Positions 24,921 through 34,662 of a DNA stretch of 64,000 nucleotides are shown piece after piece. Numbering within the stretch: position 1 is the stretch's first letter; each line of letters begins with the position of its first letter. Location of the stretch: contig CM075676.1 in the NCBI GenBank assembly GCA_037962975.1, positions 45,308,001 to 45,372,000 on the forward strand, given 5' to 3'. The translations under genes were made by a program, and so were the position numbers. This DNA is from Clitoria ternatea. Lineage: Eukaryota; Streptophyta; Magnoliopsida; Fabales; Fabaceae. The notes under the pieces are model-generated. The model worked only from the letters and a program-made list of their open reading frames with translations, had not been told where the DNA came from and searched no databases.

Positions 24921-25513
24921 AAAAGGAGGGGTAGACCCTTTGATTGACAGGAAATTAAAAGGTGGGGTTGACCATTCGATTGACAGGAAAGTAAAAGGTG
25001 GGGTTAACCCTTCGTTGACAAAAAGTAAAAGGTGGGGTTGACCCTTCGATTAACAAAAAGTAAAAAGTGGGGTTGACCCTTCGATTGACAGGAAAGTAAA
25101 AGGTGGGGTTGACCATTCGATTTGACAGGAAAGTAAGAGGTGGGGTTGACCCTTCGATTGACAGGAAAGTAAAAGGTGGGGTTGACCCTTCGATTGACAG
25201 GGAAGTAAAAGGTGGGGTTGACCCTTCGATTGACAGAGAAGTAAAAGGTGGGGTTGACCCTTTGATTGATAGGAAAGTAAAAGGTGGGGTTGACCCTTTG
25301 ATTTGACAGGAAAGTAAAAGGTGGGGTTGACCCTTCGATTTGACAGAAAAGTAAGAGGTGGGGTTGACCCTTCGATTGACAGGAAAGTAAAAGGTGGGGT
25401 TGACCCTTCGATTAACAGGAAAGTAAAAGGTGGGGTTGACCCTTCGATTGACAGAAAAGTAAAAGGTGGGGTTGACCCTTCGATTGAGAGAAAAGTAAAA
25501 GGTGGGGTTCTGC
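24921..25513. repeat. 36-bp minisatellite in the Ogre 3' UTR, about 16.5 copies
   Basis: The unit core is GGTGGGGTTGACCCTTCGAT followed by a TGACAGGAAAGTAAAA-like part. Units are 34-37 bases and near-identical. Several frames stay open across the array because most units are a multiple of three, so the long reading frames here are artefacts. It lies between integrase and the polypurine tract. Such arrays in Tat/Ogre 3' UTRs are known to be variable and to seed satellites. Confidence 0.95.
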
Positions 25514-25526
25514 CCCCCATGATCTA

Positions 25527-25712
25527 AAATGGAAGAGACCTGGGGGATGCCCCAGTTTGAGTTGTTGGAGATTCGGGGCACTGCCCCTTGATTTGACTGA
25601 AAGTGGAAGAGACCTGGGGTGATGCCCCAGTTTGAGTTGTTTGGAAATTAGGGTATTGCCCCTTGACTTGACTGAAAGTGGAAGAGACCTGGGGTGATGC
25701 CCCAGTTTGAGT
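25527..25712. repeat. 86-bp tandem repeat, 2-2.3 copies
   Basis: GGAAGAGACCTGGGGTGATG or a close variant begins near 25,531, 25,606 and 25,680, each followed by CCCCAGTTTGAGT. Confidence 0.8.
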
Positions 25713-25787
25713 GTATGGTGAGTGCTATTTTGGTGATGAGGAATTTATTGGGGAAGAAAAGCCACGTGGAGTCCGCTTTTGGATTGT

Positions 25788-26115
25788 GATTCCACTGGGG
25801 GGAGCTGGTAAGAGTCCTCTTCAGGATTATGGTTCCACTGGGGAAGAGGTCTTGATTAGTGCTAATTTCTGATAATCGTGGTTCCACTGGGGATGAGGAG
25901 CCTGGAGAAGCTTCCTTAGTTGTAGCCTAACCAAGAACAGAGGTTCAGCTGAAGTCTTTATCCCTAGATTACAGTTCTACTAGGGGAATAGACTCATCCT
26001 AAGTCTGACTGTGGCTCCACTGGGGGAGAGACCTAGAACTAGCTGAAACTTATTTCTGGATTACAGTATTACTGGGGGGAAGGACCTAATCTGACTTGTA
26101 GGCCCACCGGGGAGA
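25788..26115 (-). repeat. Seven 3'-UTR repeats complementary to the element's primer-binding site
   Basis: In plus sense TCCACTGGGG occurs at 25,791, 25,834, 25,883 and 26,016. Degraded copies lie near 25,975 (TCTACTAGGGGA), 26,067 and 26,103. Spacing is about 36-50 bases (one gap 92). In element sense these read TCCCCAGTGGA, the exact complement of 11 nt of the primer-binding site at 37,586-37,603. Confidence 0.75.
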
Positions 26116-26873
26116 GTTGCGGGATGCTCTGAGTTCTTCTAAGCCTGTTTGTTACAACAACCTATAGAAAAAAGGGTGAGTAGTACAGAGATAAGTTTGA
26201 AAACTAGGTAGATCCTGTGAGACCGTGACCCTTAGGATAACTCATGGACAGAGGAGAATGAACGAGGCAATCATAGCTTTGGAGTACGTGTCGGGATGGA
26301 TCTTTGTGATGATTGCTCAAGTAATGGTCGAGTAGTAGGAGCATCTTGTCCCTCACGACTTTAAATGTTCATCATTATTTTATTTATTTTGTTAAAAACA
26401 TAATGTTTTATCAGATCAATGCAATTCATAACACGCATCGAAAAAAGGATGAATTTTATTCATATATGTCAAACAGAATACAGAGAATGGATAAAAGGGA
26501 AAATAGATGGGATGGAATGAAGTTACATAGTGTAGGTCAAGGCCAGGAGAAACAGGGAAGGTTCAAGGATCCTCCAGTGAATCCCTGAGACTAGCGAGAA
26601 TCTTAATCCCACGTCACGACCTCAAGCACATCGTTCAATTCTGCCTTTGAAAGGGTAGTTTGACCATGGTCCACATGCCCCAGCTTGGACTTATACTTTT
26701 AGTCACATTACCAGAAATTTGACCTTAATTTTTGCCTGAGTCGCCCTTTCAGGTTTTCAACTCATCGGGTCGCTCTAACTTTTGTCTAGGCTGCCCTTTC
26801 AGGTTTTCATCCTAGCGAGCATTATTTTTACCTTATCTCTTTTTCTATTTTTTTGTTTTTTAACATTCTTTCC
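26116..26873 (-). other. Proximal 3' UTR of the Ogre-like element
   Basis: No coding sequence. A 52-bp duplication is present: TGCCCTTTCAGGTTTTCA or a one-base variant occurs near 26,742 and 26,793. Confidence 0.6.
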
Positions 26874-27938
26874 TCAGGCATAGTACTTCTTCACTGCATC
26901 CGCGTTTATAGGCATTGGCAAGTCCTTGCCATCCATGGTAGTGAGTATCAGGGCTCCTCCAGAAAAAGCCCTCTTCACGACATATGGCCCTTCATAGTTA
27001 GGAGTCCATTTGCCCCGGTTATCTTTCCTGATTGGCAAAATTTTCTTGAGAACCAAGTCTCCTTCTTGGAATTGTCGAGGTCGTACCTTCTTTTCGAATG
27101 CTCGTTTCATACGCCTCTGATACAACTGACCATGACAGAGGGCAGTCAGTCTTTTACCATCGATCAGATTTAGTTGGTCATGTCGAGCTTGGACCCACTC
27201 GGCTTCTTCTAATTTTGCCTCCATTATCACTCGAAGGGAAGGGATTTCTACCTCAAAAGGAAGGACTGCCTCCATACCATAAACAAAGGAGAATGGGGTT
27301 GCCCCAGTTGAGGTTCGGACTGAGGTACGATACCCATGTAGAGCAAAAGGAAGCATCTCACTCCAATCTCTGTAAGTTACCACCATCTTCTGTACTATCT
27401 TCTTGATGTTTTTATTGGCTGCCTCGACCGCCCCATTCATTTTGGGGCGATAAGGGGAAGAATTATGGTGGTGAATTTTGAAGCTCTCGCACAGTTCCTT
27501 CATCATTTTATTGTTCAAATTTGTTCCATTATCAGTGATGATCTGACTTGGCAAGCTGTATCGGCATATCAGTTCTCGTTTGACAAATTTAATCACAACA
27601 TTTCTTGTCACATTGGCATATGAAGTAGCCTCTACCCATTTTGTAAAATAATCGATGGCAACTAAAATGAAACGGTGACCGTTTGAGGCTTTTGGCTCGA
27701 TGGGCCCAATGACATGCATGCCCCACATTAAGAAGGGCCACGGTGCCGACAAGACATTCAGAGATGACGGGGGAGCATGAATATGATCAGCGTATATTTG
27801 ACATTTATGACACTTCCGAACATAAGTAAAGCAGTCTATTTCCATGGTCACCCAATAATAACCAGCCCTCAAGATTTTTCTTGACATGGCGTGCCCATTA
27901 GTGTGGATTCCAAAGGACCCCTCGTGAACCTCCCTCAT
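26874..27938 (-). pseudogene. Integrase of the Ogre-like element
   Basis: This 354-residue frame joins viral-type cDNA into the genome. The N-terminal zinc finger has His5, His12, Cys43 and Cys46 (CHKC). The core keeps the second Asp (TDNGT, residue 136) and Glu (GAVEAANK, residue 172). The first catalytic Asp, expected in the WGxD motif, is His75 (codon 27,716-27,714), which should abolish strand transfer. The C-terminus ends in the usual Tat form (EGPYVVKRAFSGGALILT). It is out of frame with the upstream RNase H: the junction is a run of seven A (minus strand, 27,947-27,941). The start given is the first ATG in frame, not a true protein start, since integrase is cut from the polyprotein. 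Confidence 0.93.
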
Positions 27939-30317
27939 GATTTTTTTGCTTCAGCAGCGTCGATGCAACGAAGAAGGACAGAGTCATAGTTTCTCTTATA
28001 AAGCACATCACCGTTTAAAAAGAAACCCATGGTGAACCGTCGTAGGGTTCTCTTATCATTCTCCGTAGCACCGTCTGGGTACTCTTGACTCTGGATATAC
28101 CTCTTAATGTCATGGTACCAAGGTTCCCCATCCGACTCCTCTTCGACCATTTGGCAGTATGCGGGTTCACGATGCTTCTCTATCTCGATAAGAGGCATAT
28201 CATAGTCATTACTTACTCTGAACATTGAGGCGAGAGTGGCCAAAGCATCAGCCATCTGATTATCATCCCGAACAACATGATGAAAAGAAATCTCATCGAA
28301 ATCCTTGATCATTTCCTTGATATGGGTGTGATAGGGAACCAACTTGTTATCCCTAGTCTCCCATTCACCTTTCAATTGGTGGATGACCAAAGCAGAATCA
28401 TCGTAGACTTCCAACGACCTTACTTTTGCGTCTAAAGCTGCTTGGATCCCTAAAGAGCATGCCTCATACTCGGCGATGTTGTTGGTGCAATTGAAACACA
28501 GCCTGGCGCAGACAGGGATGAACTCTTTATCTGGTGAAATCAAAACAGCTCCTATTCCATGCTCGAGTGCGTTAGAAGCCCCATCGAACCTTAAGATCCA
28601 CTTGTCTTCATGACCGCCTTCTTCGTTAAATAATGCCAGGATATCCTCATCCGGGAAGTTGAATCGTATCGGTTGGTAGTCACTGACGGGCTGGTGTGCT
28701 AAGTAGTCTGCCAGGGCGCTTCCTTTTATAGCCTTTTGAGTGACATATGTTATGTCGTACTCAGTCAATAGCATTTGCCAACGAGCTATCCTGCCTGTCA
28801 AAGCAGGCTTTTCAAAGATGTACTTAACGGGGTCCATCTTAGAAACTAGCCAGGTGGTGTGACTCAACATGTATTGCCTCAGGCGCTTAGCGGCCTATGC
28901 TAACGCACAACAAGTTTTCTCTAAAGCGGAATACCTCATCTCGCAATCAGTGAACTTCTTGCTCAAGTAGTAAATAGCGTGTTCCTTCTTTCCAGTTTCA
29001 TCGTGCTGACCCAACACGCATCCCATGGACTCATTCAGTACTGTCAGATATAAGATTAGCGGCCTCCCAGGGGTCGGAGGTACCAAGATTGGTGGTTCTC
29101 GTAGCTACTGCTTAATCTTCTCAAAAGCTATTTGGCAATCCTCATTCCATTGCCCCTGTTGGTTCTTGCGAAGTAACTTGAAGATCGGTTCACAGGTCGA
29201 TGTCAATTGTGAAATGAATCGGGCGATATAATTCAACCTTCCTAGGAATCCTCTGACTTCCTTCTCTGTACGAGGAGGAGGCATCTTAAGAATTGCTCTG
29301 ACTTTGTCAGGATCAACCTCTATTCCTCTTTCGCTTACTATGAACCCTAGCAGCTTGCCTGACCTTGCGCTGAATGTGCACTTGGCAGGGTTCAACCTGA
29401 GCCTGAACTTTCTCAAACGTCCAAAAAGCTTCCTTAGGTCTCCAATGTGATCCTTCTCAGTTCTAGACTTGGCAATGATATCATCCACGTATACTTCTAT
29501 CTCCTTATGCATCATATCATGGAATAGAGTCACCATTGCTCTCTGATAGGTTGCCCCAGCGTTTTTCAAACCGAAGGACATCACTTTGTAACAAAATGTT
29601 CCCCACAGAGTGATAAATGTGGTTTTCTCCATATCTTTAGGTGCCATCTTAATTTGGTTATATCCGAAGAAACCATCCATGAATGAGAAGATGGTATGTT
29701 GGGCTGTGTTATCAACCAAGACATCGATCTGGGGTAGAGGGAAATCATCTTTAGGGCTGGCTCTATTCAAGTCCTGATAATCTACACACATCCTCACCTT
29801 CCCATCCTTCTTCGGGACGGGGACGATATTTGCCACCCACTGAGGGTACTTTGCCACAGCTAGGAACCCAGCATCAAACTGTTTCTTAACCTCGTCTTTG
29901 ATCTTTAAGAGCATCTCTGGCTTCATTCGGCGTAACTTCTGCTTCACCGGAGGGCACTCGGGCTTTAGGGGTAGTTTATGCTCGACAATACAAGTATCGA
30001 GTCCTGGCATATCTTGATAAGACCAAGCAAAGACGTCACGGAACTCTATTAGTAGTTCAATCAATTCTCGCCTCTGCTCCTTACTCAAAGAGGTACCAAT
30101 CTTGACTTCTTTCTTATCCTCCTCATTCCCCAAATTAATAATCTCAACTATCTCCAAATAAGGCTGAATTTCCTCATCTTCTTGTTCCAATAATCTTGTT
30201 AACTCGGGGGGTGGCCCATAGTCTTCTTCACCTTCTTTGTCGGCATAGTCAACCGGGTGATCGAAATCGTGAAGCGGGATTGCAATTTCATTAGTCTCAA
30301 GAGGGTCATTTTTAGAT
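27935..30317 (-). pseudogene. RT, degenerate RNase H and second RNase H of the Ogre-like element
   Basis: The coding exon begins at 30,317, after the intron. RT: catalytic Asp in FSFMDGF, then YVDD at 29,491-29,480. The first, gypsy-type RNase H (about 29,090-28,690) has LYLTVLNES where an Asp is expected, so it looks inactive. A second, archaeal-type RNase H (28,600-28,223) has candidate acidic residues in RFDGAS, NIAEYEA, VYDDSA and MADALA. Dual RNase H is known in the Tat lineage. TAG stops interrupt at 29,107-29,105 and 28,897-28,895. The frame closes with a TGA at 27,937-27,935, which a one-base slip on the A7 run would bypass into integrase. Confidence 0.93.
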
Positions 30318-30573
30318 CTGCAATTTAGCGTATTACGGCAAAAAAAAATAAAAAAATAAAAAAAAATAAAGAAGAGAAAGAAAAGGAGGGACAAGCACGT
30401 AAAGAAAATGAATTAAAGCAAGGATAAAGGAATAAGAGGATTTTTTTTTTGAATTGATACGCATTTATTGATTGAGTGATAAAACAAGTTCTTTGCCCTT
30501 GTTACATGGAAAAGCCCCAAAGCCTTAGGCATAGCAAAGGGATAAACAAGACATTAAAGCAATAACAAATTAC
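30318..30573 (-). other. Predicted 256-nt intron between protease and RT
   Basis: On the minus strand the protease frame runs to CCGAA, followed by donor GTAATTTG. A T-rich tract and TTGCAG form the acceptor, and the next exon begins ATCTAAAAATGAC. Splicing removes the protease stop codon (TAA overlapping the donor) and keeps the frame exactly. An intron at this place is established for pea Ogre. Confidence 0.85.
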
Positions 30574-31979
30574 TTCGGTGAATTATTTAAAGTCGTAGGA
30601 AGTTCGATGGCCTCCCAGTTGTGAAGCTCTAGGCCCGGCGGGCAAGCAATCACGAAATCAGTAATACCACAAAGACCATCTTCAGCAACTGCTACTAGGT
30701 CTGGAGGCATCAATCTGGCACTCTGGAAGCTTTCATAGAGATCACAGATAGAGACTCTTGTGGTGTGAGGTTCCCTGCCAGCAATACGGGCAGCCCTTCT
30801 TTCCCTCTTTTCTTCTTCCACCCTCCTCTTATCAGCGACTGTAGGCCGGTAACCCAAGACAAAACTATTTCTATTCTCCACAAGGCGCACAGGTTCTACT
30901 TTTCCGTCTAAAGTAGGCCTTAAACCCTTTCCAGGCCTATATCCTTCAGGCAGCATCATTTTCGCCATCACTAGGGATGCGGTTGGCATACAGGTTTTAA
31001 CCATTATGGTCCCTTCTCCCACATATGTGGCGTTTGTAATTTCTAACGCTTGGAATGAGGTTTCAAGGGCCTCTTCCGCTACCTCGACATAAGGGGTCGT
31101 AACGGGTTTGCTGACCAAGAAGTCTTCCTCACCAGATACGATTATCAGCTTGTTGTCCATTACAAACTTCAGTTTTTGGTGCAGGGTGGATGGAACCACT
31201 CCAGTTGAATGGATCCATGGCCTACCCAACAAACAACTGTAGGCAGGCACGATATCCATAACCTGGAAAAGGACCTGGAAAGTGCAAGGTCCAACTTGAA
31301 TAGGCAATTCAATTTCACCCATGACTTCCCTCCGCGTACCATCAAAGGCCCGCACAATTGTGGCACTCGGCCTCATATATGTTCCGTCGAACGGCAACTT
31401 GGCCAATGTTGATTTGGGCATTACATTAAGGGATGACCCGTTGTCAACTAGCACTTTTGCTAGCATATGATCTTGGCATTTCACAGAGATGTGGAGGGCC
31501 TTGTTGTGCCCCACTCCTTCTGGTGGTATTTCATCGTCAGTAAATGTCAGATAGTTATCTGCAACGATGTGCCCTACTATTCCCTGAAACTTATCAATGG
31601 GGAGATCATGACTGACATGGGCCTCATTTAGCACCTTCATTAGTATCTTCCGGTGTGGCTCTGAGTTTATCAACAATGACAACAAAGAGATTTTAGCTGG
31701 GGTTTGGTTCAATTGGTCTAGTACTTGATATTCGCTTTGGCGGATAAACTTTAAAAACTCTTGGGCCTCTTCATTAGTCACAGCCCCTTTTTCTTTACCA
31801 CTGGTGCCTTCTCTACTAACTTTAACCTTTTCGGCTGTTTGATCCTTCCTCAACTCTGGAGGAGCATATACTCTCCCGCTCCGGGTCACACCTCCTACCC
31901 CGCAATGTTTGTAACCGATGATGACAAAGTGTTGCTCACTGTCGAGCCTGCAACGACTATATCCACACCGTATTTCCAT
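30574..31979 (-). pseudogene. Protease region of the Ogre-like gag-pol
   Basis: The aspartic protease matures gag-pol. The active motif is LVDNGSS (Asp179 from the first in-frame ATG). A glycine-rich GYRPGKGL further on resembles the G-patch-like motif of Ogre proteases. The frame differs from that of gag: the shift falls in GCGGGGTAGG near 31,900, where gag ends in TAG (31,897-31,895) and this frame continues. The ATG at 31,979 lies within gag in another frame, so it is not a real start. The 3' end is the intron donor. Confidence 0.9.
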
Positions 31980-34342
31980 GGGACAGCTCGTGAATCCTTG
32001 AATGGAAATGGGGTAGGTGTTTGAATAGTAACAGTTGGCTGCACAGAAACAGGAGCCACTGAGGGGCTCTTGTTGTAGAAAATTGTTAAAGGTTTAGGAA
32101 CTGGCACCCCTGACTGTTCTTGAATCATGTTCACCTTGTCTTCACAGTGTTTACAGATTTGCACAAAGTTATCATCCATGAGCCCTTGAAGAAGTTCACA
32201 AAAGTTTTGGCGTTCGGCAGTATGATCCTTGTCGTGCTCCTCAGTCCAAGGCTTCCTCATTAAACCCTGCTTGAACAAGTGGGAATGGATTATCTTCAAT
32301 GGTGTCTTTACATCAGCAATATCCCGGATGCACTCTTCATCCTTTTCCACGGCGTTAACTCCTGAACTTCCATGATTGGGCAGGGGATTTGTGGCCACAT
32401 TAGGACTTTCTTCTCGAAAATTAAGCCAGTCGGCTTTGATCAGGTCCCTCACTTTGTATTTCAAAGCCACACAGTTTTCTGTGGAATGCCCTGATGCCCC
32501 AGCGTGGTAATTACATCGAGCGTTAGGATCATACCCCCTTGGGTAAGGAGGTTGCATTGGCCTCGAGGGGCACGGAGCCAACAGACCTTTTTGAATGAGG
32601 AGTGGTAAAAGCTCAGTATATGTTATTGGGATGGGATCAAACTGCACAGGGGTGCGCTCATTGTTGGGTCTTCTTGCATTGGGATTGGGTGGTTGAATCA
32701 CTTGTTGTGGGTGGTGGTATGGCATGGGTTGCGGCACGGGCGCTCCTACCACGGGTGGACGGAGATGGGGAGTATAAGCTGTCGGGCTATGAGTGGCGGC
32801 GACCACATAAGGATTGGGAGCCTGAATCATGGTAGGGATGAACGGTCTTGGCAGAGCCATTTTTTGATTAGAAGAGATGGAATGAGTTTCCCCATCTCTT
32901 CTCCTACCATCACCCGGTGCTGGCTTCCTTGTCGTGCTTGCCCCAGACGAGCCCCAGGTGATCTTTCCTGTTCGTATTCCTCTCTCTACCCTTTCCCCGA
33001 TAGTCACAATGTCGGAGAAGTTAGATGAAACACTACCAATCATCTTGCCATAGAAGGGTGATGGGAGCGTATCGATGAACATCGCGACCATCTTTTTTTC
33101 TGACAGTGGTGGGTCCACCTACGCAGCTGTTTCCCGCCAACGTTGGGCATACTCCTTGAACGTTTCATTATCTTTCTTTACCATGTTCTGTAATTGAACT
33201 CTGTTGGGTGCCATATCCATATTATATTTGTATTGCCTAATGAAAGCATCTGCCAAGTCATTCCAACATCGAACATGGTTTCGGTCAAGGTGTGCGTACC
33301 AGGTGAGGGCGGCCCCAGCCAGACTATCTTGAAAGCAATGGATCAATAATTGGTCATTAGAAGAATAGGATGTCATCTTTCGACAGTACATCGTGAGATG
33401 ATTCTTTGGACAAGTCATTCCCCGATATTTGTCAAAATCTGGCATTTTAAATTTGGGCGGGAGGACCACGTCTGTGACCAGGCATAACTCAGAAGCATTT
33501 ATCCGCCCAAAACCGCCAGTGCCTTCCATCATTCTCAAGCGTTCCTCCAAGATTTCTATCTTTCCCTTTTGGGGATCCGCGATCATACGGGTTGCATCTT
33601 GGGGGTTGGCCGCGTAGGGGGTCGTGTATCCATACGGATAGCTGTGTGGCTGATTGAGCGGAGCTGATGCGTAGAGCTGGTTCATTGGGCCTGCATTTAG
33701 CGGGGGACCCTGGGGTTGGGCCATAGCTTGTGCGGTGTAAGCCGGCTGGGTCATCGAGGCCTGCATGTTTTGGGTTTGTGCATTGTAGGTTGGTTGGGCC
33801 GTTTGGGCTTGTGTGTTTTGGGTTTGTTTATTGTAGGTCGGTTGGGCCGTTTGGGCTTGTGTGTTTTGGGCTTGATAGGCCTGCGGGTCATGGAGTGGTG
33901 GCACACTTGGCTGGGCGGGGTGTGAAGCATGAGGATTTGCAGTTTGCTGGTTGTAAGTATCTTGTTGATTAGCGAGCGGGGGATAGTATCCCTGTGGTAG
34001 GCCATAGGGTGGAAAAGGTACTGGGTTGCCGTCAGGGCCGACAAACGTGTGTTGTTGTGCATGGTACTGGCCATAAGGTGGCTGAGATTCAATGGCAGGG
34101 TTAGGTTTTACGATATTAATGGTGAATGGAGGTGTTGTTGAGTTATGGAATTGGGCCCTTGCTGGGCCAAAACCGGGAGGATGTGGCGGCGTGGAGGGCT
34201 GCTGCTGGGCGTCCTCAGCACCTGCAGAGGAGTCTTCTTCTGTGTGTCTCTTTTCCAAAAGTCTAGTTAATTCTTCCACCCATTCTTTCAACTGATCGAA
34301 CTCAGTTCTAAAGTCTCCGTTCCCAGCTTCTTCCTCAGCCAT
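31895..34342 (-). pseudogene. Gag of the Ogre-like element, with one in-frame TAG
   Basis: Capsid protein. The start is set at ATG 34,342 (MAEEEAGNG). The open frame extends upstream to an ATG at 34,489, but those residues are mostly hydrophobic and follow a pyrimidine-rich tract that could be a splice acceptor. A Pro/Gln-rich linker contains 16-18-residue tandem repeats of the QTQNTQAQTAQPTYN type (33,920-33,720). The core capsid (TWYAHLD, FIRQYKYN, AQRWRE) follows, then a zinc finger RCNYHAGASGHSTENC. A single TAG at 33,121-33,119 cuts the frame; the frame then continues to 31,895. Confidence 0.9.
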
Positions 34343-34662
34343 GAGTCTCTTTTGGAGTCGGGTCTGGTAAGGATGCCTACCCGTGACGTCTTTTTGAAAA
34401 AGAAAACAAAAATTCATTAAAAGGAAGAACATGCTTAGTAAATAAAACAAGGCGATAAAGAGAGTGTAAACCAAGATTCTGAGAAGCAATTCAGAACTTA
34501 TCGACTATCCTTCGACTGTTCCTCAGAACGTCACGTTCAAAAGTACTAAGTACGCGATAAATGGAAATTAACACGAGATAGTTGTGGAGGCAAAAGATCC
34601 TTTCATTCTGAGATATCATAAAGTACATAACTGTTAAGCTTGTTACATTATCAGAAAATAAA
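34343..34662 (-). other. ORF1-gag spacer
   Basis: About 320 nt with no domain. In element sense a T-rich run ends in CAAAAAG before GACGTCACGGG, a possible splice acceptor. I could not find a matching donor with confidence. Confidence 0.4.

Noticed and set aside
24921..25513. CRISPR array
   Set aside because: Units are contiguous with no unique spacers, the context is a plant retrotransposon, and no Cas genes are present.
24955..25581. Long reading frames (up to 208 codons) over the 36-bp minisatellite
   Set aside because: Several frames on both strands are open because most repeat units are a multiple of three. There is no start context or family likeness, and the array lies in the 3' UTR of the Ogre element.
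30318..30573. Protease-RT separation as a mutational stop
   Set aside because: A stop alone would leave RT untranslated, but consensus splice sites remove the stop and keep frame, so an intron is the better explanation.
32602..33028. Plus-strand frames opposite Ogre gag and ORF1
   Set aside because: Shadow frames of real minus-strand coding sequence, without family likeness.
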